Part shown: positions 8,481 through 17,425 of the stretch, in pieces
Position numbering within the stretch: position 1 is the first letter of the stretch
Layout of the letters: each line of letters starts with the position of its first letter
The notes under the pieces: model-generated
Databases searched by the model: none
Seen by the model: the letters and a program-made list of their open reading frames with translations, nothing else
What the model was told of the DNA's origin: nothing
Program-made: the position numbers and the translations under genes
NCBI RefSeq assembly: GCF_900155525.1
Contig: NZ_LT706951.1
Coordinates: 70,129 to 134,128, forward strand
DNA from: Mailhella massiliensis
GTDB taxonomy: Bacteria; Desulfobacterota; Desulfovibrionia; Desulfovibrionales; Desulfovibrionaceae
DNA length: 64,000 bases
Direction of reading: 5' to 3'

Positions 8481-10196
8481 ATGAGTGACCACCGAAACGA
8501 CATGCCGAAGACGCCCCAGGAACGGCAGGCTCCGCAGGAATGGCTGAAGGGCGAGATCATCCGGGCGGAAGTGCAGCGCAAGGCCGAGGAAGAGGCGGCC
8601 AATCTGGCCAGGCTGAAGGCGGAGGCCGGAACATCCTCCGAACAGCGCCGGGGAGACAAGGACGCCGAGACCAGGCAGCGCTTTGTGGAAGACTGCGCGG
8701 AGGCCGGGCAGAAGGGTTCCGGCATTCTCTTCAATGCGCTTTGCCGCGGTCAGCTCATCTTCGTCCCCGAGTGGGACAGCTGGCTGGAGTGGAAAGGGCA
8801 GTTCTGGTCCAGAATATGGCCGTTCGAGGCGGCCTCCCGTGTGGAGAACGTGGCACAGGCCTATCTGGAAGGCGCGGAACGGCTGAGAGGCATGGCCGTA
8901 TCGGCACGGGCGGAAGACGACCAGGAACAGGCCAAGCAGCTGGATGCCCGCGGGCGCAAGCTCAGGCAGGCGGCCGACAAGCTCCACCAGAAGCAGGGCA
9001 TCAATGCCTGTCTGGATTTGTCCCTTTCTCATGAGAGCCGCTTGACGGTTCCCGGCGTGCGGTTGGATGCGGATAACTTTGCCATTGTGGTGAAGAACGG
9101 CGTGGTGGACATGCGTTCCGGCATGCTGCGTCCCGGCAGACCGGAAGACTACTTTTCCCGCCACTGCACCGTGGAATGGCAAGGTCTGGAAGCCCCCTGC
9201 CCTAAGTGGGAGCGGATGCTGTTCGAGATCTTCGGAGAAGATCCCGAAGTCCTGCACTACATGCACAAGCTTTTGGGCATGGCGCTGTGCGGGGAGATAT
9301 CGGAAAAGATTTTCGTGGTTTTGCTGGGCGCGGAAGGCGATTCCGGCAAGACGACTATTTTTGAAATCATTTATGAGCTTTTTACCGGCAGCGACGGTAC
9401 CAGTGAAACCGGTTATGCCGCGCCCATGCCGGTGGAACTTCTGCTTGACCAGGGCACGCCGCAGAATCCGAATTCCCCCACGCCGGCCGTTTTGGAAATG
9501 AAGGGTCAGCGCATCATGTGGGCCTCGGAACCGGGAGAGAACCGGCGCTTCTCGGTGGACAAAATAAAGCTCATGAGCGGCGACGACTCCCTGGTGGGCC
9601 GTTCCCCCTACGACAAGGGCAATACCAAGTTCCGGCCGACGCATACGCTTTTTCTTTTGACCAACCACAAGATGCGCGCCGGAGACAACGATTCCGCCTT
9701 CTGGAAACGCATCAAGCTGGTGGTGTGTCCGTTTTCCTTCGTGTCCGAGCCCGATCCGAACAATCCTCTGGAGCGTCTGGTCAACAAGAATCTGAAGAAC
9801 GAGATTCTGGCTGAAGAAGGCCCGGGGGTTCTGGCGTGGTTTGTGCGGGGCTTCCAGCTCTATGAAATCGAGGGGCTCATACCGCCCGAGAAGATACGCA
9901 GGGATACCGAAGCCTACCGCAGGGAGGAAAGCATTGTTCTGCAGTTTGCGGACGCCTGCCTGGAAGCGGACCCCGACGCGCCGCGTCTGGCGGCTGCGCA
10001 TCTTTATGCGGTGTTCAAGGCGTGGTTCGAGGACAAGATGAGCCGCAAAAGCTGCCCCTCCATAACCACCTTCGGCAAGCTGGCCAAGCGTACCATTCGG
10101 AGCGAGAAGGCAGGCGGCCGTGTCTGGTATTACGGCTACCGCTTCAACGATCAGGCCGAACACGACTACCCGAAAGAGGTGCAGGACCATGCTTAA
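8481..10196 (+). CDS. P4-type SF3 helicase / phage primase-helicase
   Basis: This 571-aa replication protein has a charged N-terminal region, a D5-N-like region at ~200-260 (PKWERMLFEIFGED), and an SF3 ATPase with Walker A GAEGDSGKTT near residue 290. Further motifs are WASEPGENRRFSVDKIKLMSG and FLLTNHKMRAGDNDSAFWKRI. It probably unwinds phage DNA at the origin. Start 8481 follows ggaggtggccgc. It is the first gene inside attL. A repeat-rich segment follows directly, as expected for an origin next to its helicase. Confidence 0.9.
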   Translation: MSDHRNDMPKTPQERQAPQEWLKGEIIRAEVQRKAEEEAANLARLKAEAGTSSEQRRGDKDAETRQRFVEDCAEAGQKGSGILFNALCRGQLIFVPEWDSWLEWKGQFWSRIWPFEAASRVENVAQAYLEGAERLRGMAVSARAEDDQEQAKQLDARGRKLRQAADKLHQKQGINACLDLSLSHESRLTVPGVRLDADNFAIVVKNGVVDMRSGMLRPGRPEDYFSRHCTVEWQGLEAPCPKWERMLFEIFGEDPEVLHYMHKLLGMALCGEISEKIFVVLLGAEGDSGKTTIFEIIYELFTGSDGTSETGYAAPMPVELLLDQGTPQNPNSPTPAVLEMKGQRIMWASEPGENRRFSVDKIKLMSGDDSLVGRSPYDKGNTKFRPTHTLFLLTNHKMRAGDNDSAFWKRIKLVVCPFSFVSEPDPNNPLERLVNKNLKNEILAEEGPGVLAWFVRGFQLYEIEGLIPPEKIRRDTEAYRREESIVLQFADACLEADPDAPRLAAAHLYAVFKAWFEDKMSRKSCPSITTFGKLAKRTIRSEKAGGRVWYYGYRFNDQAEHDYPKEVQDHA

Positions 10197-10227
10197 CTTG
10201 AAGCATTGCTTGAACTCTGTGCCGGGG

Positions 10228-10500
10228 CATGACACTTCCATGATACTGCCAGGACACTGGTGTCATGGTAAGTTTTTCAGGGAAAACGCATGGTTGGGGT
10301 ATAAACATGACAGTATGACAGTTTTTCCCGTAAAAGTCCCTACGCGCGCGTGCATATATGCGCGCGCATATACATACTGTCATACTATCATATTTATTAA
10401 GAAAAAAGGTAATAACCATCATAAAAGAATAGACTTTTCAGCCATGACAGTTTCGGAGAAAAGTATCATGGAACTGTCATGGCGCCGTCATGGTGTCATG
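10228..10500. other. Candidate phage replication origin with heptamer iterons
   Basis: This non-coding segment has six exact copies of TGTCATG in either orientation (10228, 10261, 10306, 10443, 10475, 10494). Three one-mismatch copies lie at 10314, 10378 and 10486. An 11-bp perfect inverted repeat (10312-10322 and 10376-10386) brackets a 37-bp alternating tract, and an AT-rich stretch follows (10380-10440). Its place between helicase and primase genes fits an origin. An operator region is the alternative. Confidence 0.6.
10341..10377. repeat. 37-bp perfectly alternating pyrimidine-purine tract with near-palindrome
   Basis: Every step from 10341 to 10377 alternates pyrimidine and purine, built of CG and TA runs. 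Inside it 10346-10367 is a palindrome with one mismatch centred on gcatatatgc. Such tracts readily form Z-DNA or cruciforms under negative supercoiling. Confidence 0.85.
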
Positions 10501-10574
10501 GCCGGGGCTCCGGCGGCTTTTGGGCATATCATCATGGCCTGCCTGATTGCCCGGCGGATGCGGGGAGGTGCGGC

Positions 10575-12029
10575 ATGATGACCGTTACCGACCTGTACAC
10601 GGCGCGGGGCCTTGCGCTGAAGAGCAAGGGCCGCAACAGCCGTGGCGCGGAGTTTGCCGGGCCGTGCCCTCTCTGCGGCGGCAGAGACCGCTTTCTGGTA
10701 TGGCCCGAGCAGAACGACGGCCGGGGCTCCTACAGCTGCCGCCAGTGCGGCATCAGCGGCGATGTCATCCAGTGGCTCATGGACGTGGAAGGCATGACCT
10801 TCCGGCAGGCGGCGCAGGCGGCCGGCAGGGCGTGGGAGAAGCGCCCGGTGAAAAGTGCGCCTCAGGAGCCGCAGAAGCGCGAAAAGGCTCCGGCGCGGCT
10901 CGATGCACGGGCAATACCGGAACCGGCGCGCAACGCCGCCCTGTGGCGCGCGGAAGCCGCACATTTTATCGAATCCCGGCATCAGGCGCTCTGGACGCAG
11001 ACGAAAGCCCGGCAGTACCTGGCGGCGCGCGGGCTGGATGAGGTCGCCGTGCGGGAATACCGGCTCGGCTGGCAGGGCGGAGAAAACGGCCGCGCGCACA
11101 TCATGCGCCTGCGTAAAAACTGGGGCCTGCCGGAAGAAGCGCCGCGCGAACCAGGCGGCCGTATGCGCCGGGCCATGTGGATTCCCCGCGGCATAGTGAT
11201 TCCCTGCCTTGCGGCCGACGGCGGCGTGGAACGCATCCGCATCCGCCGCCCGGATGCCGACAGAAAAGCAACGCTCCCGAACCTGAAATACTACGTCATG
11301 CCCGGCAGCGGCGGCGCGCCGCTTTTCCTGCCCATGAAGCCGGGCGCCTTCCGCAGAACTCCGGCCTGCGTGGTGGTGGAGGCCGAGCTCGACGCCATGC
11401 TGGTGCACCGGGCCGCCGGGGAATGCTGTTCCGTGCTGGCCGTGGGAACGGCCCACCTTCGGCACCTGCCCGCCGGGCTCATGGAAGAGCTGAAAAGGCT
11501 GCCCGTCATTCTTGTGGCCATGGATGTGGACGCCAACGGCGCGGGTGGCCGTGGCTGGGAGCTGTGGCGGGAGACCTTTCCGCAGGCGGTACGCTGGCCG
11601 TGCATACACGGCAAGGACCCGGGCGAGATGTTCCAGGCGGCGGTTCCGGGGCACGGTCATGACGATGTTCGGGACTGGGTGCTGGCGGGGCTTCCCCCTC
11701 TGTACGCCGCGGCCGCCGTGCGTGGGAAAAGGGAGGAGCCCCGGCCGGAGCAGCCTGCCCCGGCTCCCGAAGAGCCGCCTGCACGCCCGGAACCGTCTTT
11801 CCCCACGCATCCGGTGTGGGATTTGAACGGCTATTACCTGGGCGCTGAGCTTGTGCGCGAGTGCCTGCGGGCCAACGGGCTCACGCTGGTTCCCGCAGGC
11901 GGCGACGTGAGAGTGAGCGGTGCCGGCCGGCTGCCGGACAGGGAATATGTGAAGCTGCTGCCGTTTCTCCGGCGGCACCGGGACTACATCGACGAGATAG
12001 CCGGAAGAATGGAGGGCGAACATGCTTAA
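10575..12029 (+). CDS. Phage DNA primase with zinc-binding and Toprim domains
   Basis: This 484-aa protein makes RNA primers for phage replication. A CHC2-like zinc finger is at ~28-65 (CPLCGG...CRQCG). A Toprim domain is at ~265-350, with acidic residues in VVVEAELDA and AMDVDANG. The proline-rich linker (~400-430) leads to a C-terminal helical part that may bind the helicase. ATG 10575 has SD ggaggtg. It overlaps the next gene by 8 nt. Confidence 0.88.
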   Translation: MMTVTDLYTARGLALKSKGRNSRGAEFAGPCPLCGGRDRFLVWPEQNDGRGSYSCRQCGISGDVIQWLMDVEGMTFRQAAQAAGRAWEKRPVKSAPQEPQKREKAPARLDARAIPEPARNAALWRAEAAHFIESRHQALWTQTKARQYLAARGLDEVAVREYRLGWQGGENGRAHIMRLRKNWGLPEEAPREPGGRMRRAMWIPRGIVIPCLAADGGVERIRIRRPDADRKATLPNLKYYVMPGSGGAPLFLPMKPGAFRRTPACVVVEAELDAMLVHRAAGECCSVLAVGTAHLRHLPAGLMEELKRLPVILVAMDVDANGAGGRGWELWRETFPQAVRWPCIHGKDPGEMFQAAVPGHGHDDVRDWVLAGLPPLYAAAAVRGKREEPRPEQPAPAPEEPPARPEPSFPTHPVWDLNGYYLGAELVRECLRANGLTLVPAGGDVRVSGAGRLPDREYVKLLPFLRRHRDYIDEIAGRMEGEHA

Positions 12030-12222
12030 GCCGAGAGACCGCAAGGGAAGGAGAAATGGAGAGCACGACCCGCGCTTTCATGTGGCCAAGGATGCTCTGT
12101 ACTTGCACAAGTGCCACGACTGCGACAGAAAGACTACGGACTACCGCTGCCCGGCCTGCCTGAGAAAGTGGCGGCTGAAAAACGGCGTGTACCTGAACGC
12201 CGACGACGAGGAGGGCTTATGA
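12022..12222 (+). CDS. Small zinc-ribbon phage protein
   Basis: A 66-aa basic protein with CHDC and CPAC pairs (residues ~31-34 and ~43-46), which suggests one zinc site. SD ggaggg precedes ATG 12022. It overlaps primase upstream and the next gene by ATGA, so it belongs to the replication-packaging operon. Function unknown. Confidence 0.65.
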   Translation: MLKPRDRKGRRNGEHDPRFHVAKDALYLHKCHDCDRKTTDYRCPACLRKWRLKNGVYLNADDEEGL

Positions 12223-12794
12223 CTCAGGCGGCAACCACCTTCCGCACGGCGGCCGATGCCGTGGAATGGCTGAAGATGCAGGGCTTCAAGATCAGCGCGC
12301 CGCAGTTCTCCCGGCATTTCAGGGCCGGAAAGATCGCCCGCGACGGCGACGGATTTTTTACGGCCGCGGCGCTTCTGGGCTATGCAGCGGCCCAGCTTCA
12401 GCCCGTGGCCCGCATCAACGATGCGGAGAGCCGCAGCGTTGCGCTCGGCAAGATGAGCGCGGATTCGGAACTCAAAACCGTTCGTGCCGCCCGTGAGCGT
12501 CTGAAGCTGGAAAAGGAGCAGGGCAAGCTCATGAGCGTGGAGGTTCACGAGCAGGACCTTGCCGCCCGTGCGGTGTTCTTCAAATCGGAGGTGCAAAGCT
12601 TCATTCACCGCAAGGCCGGGGAAATCATTGCGCTTGTGGGCGGGCGGGAAGAAGCCGTGCCCGAGCTTGTCGCGTGGTGGGAAGAAGCCACGGCGGACTG
12701 GTTCGACGCCTGGAGCGATGAGCAGGAATTCGTGACGCAGGACGGCGACGCCGCCGAAGACGTGGAGGCCGACGATGAAGCTCTCCCTGACTGA
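12219..12794 (+). CDS. Terminase small subunit (lambda Nu1-like)
   Basis: This 191-aa protein begins with a winged-helix-like DNA-binding region (AVEWLKMQGFKISAPQFSRHFRAGKI), then a helical charged segment (RAARERLKLEKEQGKLMSV). Position directly before a GpA-type large subunit and size suggest the pac/cos-recognition subunit. Start 12219 overlaps the previous stop (ATGA). It overlaps terL by 20 nt. Confidence 0.75.
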   Translation: MTQAATTFRTAADAVEWLKMQGFKISAPQFSRHFRAGKIARDGDGFFTAAALLGYAAAQLQPVARINDAESRSVALGKMSADSELKTVRAARERLKLEKEQGKLMSVEVHEQDLAARAVFFKSEVQSFIHRKAGEIIALVGGREEAVPELVAWWEEATADWFDAWSDEQEFVTQDGDAAEDVEADDEALPD

Positions 12795-14571
12795 AACGGA
12801 GCGGCGCATATTCCGCAAGCGTGAAATTCCGTCGGTGTCGCGCTGGGCGGCGCAGCATCTCATTGTGCCGGACGGTCCCTATGCCGGGGCGCGGTACCGG
12901 CGCGACGTGAACCCGTACCTGGCGGGCATCATGGATGCCTTTTCCGAGCGCAGCGTGGAGGAAGTGGTCGTCTGCGGCGCTCCGCAAACGGGTAAAACGC
13001 TGTGCCTGTACGCCTGCCTGTGCTGGTGCATCGACTACCGCCCGGCGCCGCGTATGCTGGCCATGCCGGACGATGAAACGCTGGCCCGCGTGGTGGAAGC
13101 CAAGCTGAAGCCCATGTTCCGCAAAACGCGGCCCGTGCGCGAGCTTCTCGGCAAGAGCAAGGGCGGCCGCACGGGCTTTGCCGACGGCACGGCCCTGTAC
13201 CTGTCCAGCGCGGCCAGCGCCAGCCAGCGCGCGTCCATTTCCGTGCAGGATCTGTTTCTGGACGAGGAATCTCTGTTCCGTGCGTTTGCGGGCCATGGCG
13301 ACCCGGTGACGGACTTTCGGGAAAGAACACGCTCCTACCCCTACACGCGCAAGATTATGCGCATCAGCAAGCCCGTGGGCGATGAAACCACCACGATATG
13401 GGCCGACCTGGCCGCCATGGACGAAGTGCGCCGCTATCGGGTGGTGTGCCCCGCCTGCGGGACGGAACAGGTGATGCAGCCGGAGAACATCATTTCCGAG
13501 CACGGCGTGAAGGACCCCGTGCGTGTGCGGCGTGAAAAGCTGGGGCGCTACCGCTGCCCGCACTGTGCCTATCACTGGACGGACTACGCCCGCGACCAGG
13601 CCGTGGCGCGCGGCCGCTGGGAGGCGGACAACCCGCTTCCTTCTCCCCACCGCGTGGGGTTCCACCTTCCGGCCTACCTTTCCGCCGCCGTGTCCCTTTC
13701 CGAGATACGGGCGGCGCAGCTGGAACTGGAAAAAACGGACGATGCCGACGCCCATCAGGCCTACGCCAACGGCATGTTGGCCATGCCGTACACGCCGGTC
13801 ATCGCCAAAACGAGCGAGGCGGAAGTGCTGGAGCTGGTGGACCGCGAGCTTGCGCCCTGCACGGTGCCTGCCGGCTATCGTGCCGTCACGCTCGGCATAG
13901 ATATGCAGAAGGTCGGCTTCTGGTACATGGCCGTTGCCTGGACCGGAAGACTGGACGGCGCGGTCATCGACTACGGCCGCCTTCAGGACTGGGAGGACGT
14001 GTACCGCAAGGTCTTTGAAACGGAATACGCGGTGCAGGGGCAGGAAGATCCCGTGCCCGTGTGGCGCGCCGCGCTCGATACCGGCGGTGGGCTGGAAGGG
14101 GACGCCATATCCCGCACGGAACAGGCCTATGACTTTTTGCGGCGGTACGGCATGGGCGTGTTGTGGGGAACCAAGGGCGCGAGTCACCGGCAGAGCATTC
14201 CGGTACACTGGACGCTTCTGGAGCGCATGCCGCAGAGCCGTACCTCCATTCCCGGAGGCCTGCGCCTGTACCTGCTGGATACCGACTACTTCAAGACATG
14301 GACAACGGCCCGCCTTCAGCCCGGAAGCCGCCAGCCCTTCCGCCTCCATGCCGGATGCGATGAAGCCCTGGCCAGGCAGCTCACGGCGGAACAGCTGGTG
14401 CGGGAGAAGGGCAAGCGCGTGTGGAAGCAGCGCCGCAGGGACAATCACTGGTTCGACTGCCTGTGCCTGTGTACGGCCGCCGCACATTCCACCTGGACGC
14501 CGAGCCTTTCGCGCATACTGGAAGCCGTGGAAGAGGAAGAACCCGCCTTTGCCGAGCGGAAGGGGGCGTGA
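12775..14571 (+). CDS. Terminase large subunit, GpA family
   Basis: The 598-aa motor cuts and packages phage DNA. The N-terminal ATPase has Walker A VCGAPQTGKT (~70) and Walker B-like QDLFLDEE (~155). A Cys-rich insert with CPACGTEQ and CPHCAYH (~225-265) probably binds zinc. The nuclease domain follows (VTLGIDMQKVGFWY..., ~365). The family is that of lambda gpA, which suggests cos packaging. Confidence 0.92.
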   Translation: MKLSLTETERRIFRKREIPSVSRWAAQHLIVPDGPYAGARYRRDVNPYLAGIMDAFSERSVEEVVVCGAPQTGKTLCLYACLCWCIDYRPAPRMLAMPDDETLARVVEAKLKPMFRKTRPVRELLGKSKGGRTGFADGTALYLSSAASASQRASISVQDLFLDEESLFRAFAGHGDPVTDFRERTRSYPYTRKIMRISKPVGDETTTIWADLAAMDEVRRYRVVCPACGTEQVMQPENIISEHGVKDPVRVRREKLGRYRCPHCAYHWTDYARDQAVARGRWEADNPLPSPHRVGFHLPAYLSAAVSLSEIRAAQLELEKTDDADAHQAYANGMLAMPYTPVIAKTSEAEVLELVDRELAPCTVPAGYRAVTLGIDMQKVGFWYMAVAWTGRLDGAVIDYGRLQDWEDVYRKVFETEYAVQGQEDPVPVWRAALDTGGGLEGDAISRTEQAYDFLRRYGMGVLWGTKGASHRQSIPVHWTLLERMPQSRTSIPGGLRLYLLDTDYFKTWTTARLQPGSRQPFRLHAGCDEALARQLTAEQLVREKGKRVWKQRRRDNHWFDCLCLCTAAAHSTWTPSLSRILEAVEEEEPAFAERKGA

Positions 14572-14759
14572 TGCAGCTTGTGGGAATGAAGGAAATATGC
14601 GCGCACATGAAGCGCAGCGAGCGCACGGTGCGCAGGCTCATACGCCTGCACGAGCTCCCCGCCGTGAAGATTGAAGGCGAGTGGATATCGGACAGCGAGC
14701 TCATCCATGTGTGGCTGCGGGAAAAGATAAGGGACGGAAAGCATGGGAAAAAGAAGTGA
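14571..14759 (+). CDS. Excisionase-type helix-turn-helix protein
   Basis: A 62-aa DNA-binding protein (MQLVGMKEICAHMKRSERTVRRLIRLHELPAVKIEGEWISD...) of the HTH_17/AlpA style. Its ATG 14571 overlaps the last base of the terL stop. It opens the cargo region between terL and the gpW-like gene and could control it. Confidence 0.7.
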   Translation: MQLVGMKEICAHMKRSERTVRRLIRLHELPAVKIEGEWISDSELIHVWLREKIRDGKHGKKK

Positions 14760-15297
14760 CCGCAGGGCCGAGGCGGAAAAAAGGGACAGGCTGCTTCATC
14801 TTCTGCTCATCATCATGACCATCTACGACCAGTGGATGATGGGCCTGAGCGGCGGGGGAGAAAGAGAGGGCGATGCCGTGCCCGCGCTGGATATGCGCGC
14901 CTGTGAAGCGGCATGGGCAAAAAGGCAGCTTGCCCGCGTGTACCGCCGCATGGCGGAGTGCTTCGAGCTCCTGGGCTATCATGGCCGTTATTGCCTGAAT
15001 GCCGGGCAGTTCCGCAGCGTGAACGAGAAGGTGGCGGCCATGAATGAATGTCTGCGCCGCCATGTTTCCGGCGTATCTGGTGAACTTCATGAACTCGTCA
15101 CCTGCACCAGGGTGCTGAGCTTCATGCTTTCCGTACTGGTGCAGGCGACGCACGAAACACGCCGTTCCGTGCTCATGCTGGACGGCGTGTTTTCCACATT
15201 TGCGGATCACTGGTTTCCCAACGACGTGCCCATGGCGCAGGCCGTGGTGAACATCTACGCGGAGTCCTGCGGCCGCGTGCTGGGGGTGAAGATATGA
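14743..15297 (+). CDS. Phage protein of unknown function
   Basis: A 184-aa helical, soluble protein (ALDMRACEAAWAKRQLARVYRRMAE...), overlapping both neighbours by a few bases (16 nt with the HTH gene, ATGA with lar). No domain is recognised. Confidence 0.6.
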   Translation: MGKRSDRRAEAEKRDRLLHLLLIIMTIYDQWMMGLSGGGEREGDAVPALDMRACEAAWAKRQLARVYRRMAECFELLGYHGRYCLNAGQFRSVNEKVAAMNECLRRHVSGVSGELHELVTCTRVLSFMLSVLVQATHETRRSVLMLDGVFSTFADHWFPNDVPMAQAVVNIYAESCGRVLGVKI

Positions 15298-15530
15298 GTG
15301 AAATGTTCAAGGACTCCTTGAAGTGTTGCCCCTTCTGCGGAGGGGAGGCGGAAATCAGAATGGATACGGACAGCTCCGGCGGCGGGCTGTATGTGTATGC
15401 CGTATGCACGGGCTGCGGCATACACGGGGCTCCGGCGTGGGCCGTACCGGGGGTAAAGGAAAGGCGGGCAGCCGTGGAAGAGGTTGCCCGCCTGTGGAAT
15501 AGAAGAGTCAGGTGTAGAAAATTAAGTTAA
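15294..15530 (+). CDS. Lar-family restriction alleviation protein
   Basis: The 78-aa protein matches the Lar family: CPFCGGEAEIR at ~12, a second pair CTGCG at ~39, and a C-terminal AVEEVARLWNRR. E. coli Rac Lar moderates type I restriction. Here it would protect incoming phage DNA. It is convergent with the abi gene, overlapping it by 4 nt. Confidence 0.75.
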   Translation: MSEMFKDSLKCCPFCGGEAEIRMDTDSSGGGLYVYAVCTGCGIHGAPAWAVPGVKERRAAVEEVARLWNRRVRCRKLS

Positions 15531-15992
15531 TGCGTGAATGCAGATTTCCCATAAAGAACGAATGGTTTATCATGGAGTGGATCATGATCTAGTCTTTCAT
15601 TGTTCAGATTATGGAAGAGGCAAGTATCTTCTACTAATGATTTGAATTTTATATTATTAGCATTACGTATACATGCATAATAATATATAAAGAGGAGCTC
15701 TTCTTGGTTGAATTCTGCCCGAAGAGTTCTAAGATAGGATTCAATATTAATTTTTTTTCTGTTGTCATTTAATAGTATCAACATGGAATATATATTATGA
15801 AAATATTGAGCTGTGCAATATGATGTATGATAATCAATAATATTGAAAGTTTTTTCTAATATAAATAAAAAAATATCTTTATAATTGTTGTTATATTCCT
15901 TCATAAAATCTATTTTTTCGCCTTTTTTTGACCAGTCTATTTTTATACTTTTTATTTTTTTTGATAATTCATTAGGTATATCAATATTTTTA

Positions 15993-16705
15993 GGGGCTGT
16001 CCTAGCTAAGAAAAAAGAGCTAGGATACCGGCATGTATGAAAGACGCAGCAGACTAAATAATCGGCAACAGACCGAACTCATAAAGTTTTTTGTGGCCGG
16101 TGCCACGGCAAGGGCTGCCGGAGAGATGGTAGGAGTAAACCGTAACACTGCCACATCCTATTTCATGCGCTTGCGACGTCTTATTGCTTCTCATCTCCCC
16201 AGCTATCGGCTGTCCGGAGAAATAGAAGCCGATGAAAGTTACTTTGGAGGTGTAAGAAAAGGTAAACGAGGACGGGGATCTGCCGGAAAAATAGCTGTTT
16301 TTGGTCTATTGAAGAGAAACGAAAGAGTCTACACAGTAATCATTCCTGATGCCCGTACTGAAACACTTCTCCCCATCATCAAAGAACAGGTGGAACCTGA
16401 CAGTATAGTCTATACAGATACATTTTCAGCTTACAACGCCTTGGATATCAACGGATTCCATCATCATCGTATCAATCATTCTCAGAAGTTTGCAGAACAC
16501 CATAATCATATCAATGGAATAGAAAATTTCTGGAATCAAGCCAAAAGACACTTACGTCGTTTTAACGGTATCAAGCCAGAACACTTTTACTGGTTCCTCA
16601 AAGAATGCGAATGGCGCTTCAATGGAGGCAACCATAAACAACTTCTAACTCAGCTAACTTATTGGGTAAAACAAGCTAAACACTAGTCTTAGCTAGGACA
16701 GCCCC
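15993..16705 (+). mobile_element. IS1595-family insertion sequence, 713 bp, with 8-bp target duplication
   Basis: Perfect 19-bp inverted repeats (ggggctgtcctagctaaga at 15993-16011 and its complement at 16687-16705) bound one transposase gene. The 8-bp direct repeat tattttta lies at 15985-15992 and 16706-16713. Size, TSD length and transposase fit the IS1016-like branch of IS1595. Confidence 0.95.
16033..16686 (+). CDS. IS1595-family transposase (ISXO2-like)
   Basis: 217 aa. An N-terminal HTH (ARAAGEMVGVNRNTATSYFMRL) is followed by the DDE-type core GEIEADESYFGG, VYTDTFSAYNAL and HINGIENFWNQAKRHL, which supply the D-D-N-K residues of this family. It is intact and fills the IS. Confidence 0.92.
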   Translation: MYERRSRLNNRQQTELIKFFVAGATARAAGEMVGVNRNTATSYFMRLRRLIASHLPSYRLSGEIEADESYFGGVRKGKRGRGSAGKIAVFGLLKRNERVYTVIIPDARTETLLPIIKEQVEPDSIVYTDTFSAYNALDINGFHHHRINHSQKFAEHHNHINGIENFWNQAKRHLRRFNGIKPEHFYWFLKECEWRFNGGNHKQLLTQLTYWVKQAKH

Positions 16706-17390
16706 TATTTTTAATAGAAAGTATATTATGATTTTGATTTGATATATTATGAAAATTGTTATTAATTGATACTTCAATAGTTTTTAAACAAAATTCTATA
16801 GCTTTATATCCAGTGGCAATACTATCAATATAATTTTTTTCTTTATATAAGTGATAGTCTTCATTTAATATTTGTATAGGAAATTTTAAATTATTAACAA
16901 TAGTTCTATGGTTATTAAGTAATATAAAAAAGTGTGAAATAACCCGTTCAGTTTCTACTTCAAGATCATGTTTTTTGATAGTCTGTTGTTGTAACCAGAT
17001 AAGGTAAACAGTAGCAAGGGCAGAAAGAGCAGAAAAGAATGTTCCAATGGGAATAAGCCAGTTTTCTCTTTCATTACTTAGTATAAGTTTATCAAAAATC
17101 GTAATTTGTTGTTTATCTGTAAAAGATGTATCATAAGGTATGTTTTGTTGAAAAATCTCAACTCCAGCAATAAAAACTAAAAAGGTGCCGATAACTATTA
17201 GAAGAAGAACAATAATATTTTTACCGTTATCCTTCAGCATCCCATCCCCCTGCATCAAAGTGAAATCCTTGCTATAGCTGCTCTCAAAAGTGATTAAAAT
17301 CAAGGGATAACAGAAGAAGGGAGAGATGCTTTCCAATCTGTAAATGATTCCGTGGACTTTGCCGTGCTTACTTCCAGAGCCTTCCTCCTC

Positions 17391-17419
17391 TTGACATTCC
17401 CGTGAAAATTTAATTCACT
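17391..17419 (+). promoter_or_regulatory. Promoter of C4-like module 1
   Basis: TTGACA (17391-17396), 17-bp spacer, TTCACT (17414-17419). It is conserved in module 2. It would start RNA near 17426, just before segment A. Between the abi start (17240) and here no gene is seen. Confidence 0.55.
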
Positions 17420-17425
17420 GAACGC

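Larger units (their letters stand above)
15527..17240 (-). pseudogene. putAbiC-like abortive infection gene split by an IS1595-family element
   Basis: Removing the IS (15993-16705) and one 8-bp target copy restores a single open frame from ATG 17240 to TAA 15527. It is 993 nt or 330 aa, with no other defect. The protein has two membrane helices (~8-30 and ~62-82, GTFFSALSALATVYLIWL) and RVISHFFILLNNHR. The C-terminal half (YHTSYCTAQYFHNIY, YLRTLRAEFNQEELLFIYYYA) matches the putative phage abortive infection family putAbiC. It is much more AT-rich than its neighbours, which suggests acquired cargo. ATG 17240 has a caggggg SD. The insertion looks recent because both halves are intact. Confidence 0.85.

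Noticed and set aside
8116-8484. 122-codon plus frame starting inside attL
   Set aside because: It covers the arm sites and leader of the helicase gene and has no protein-like pattern.
14571-14759. This HTH gene as the phage excisionase
   Set aside because: It lies beside terL far from int; the 46776 product is next to int and is the better candidate.
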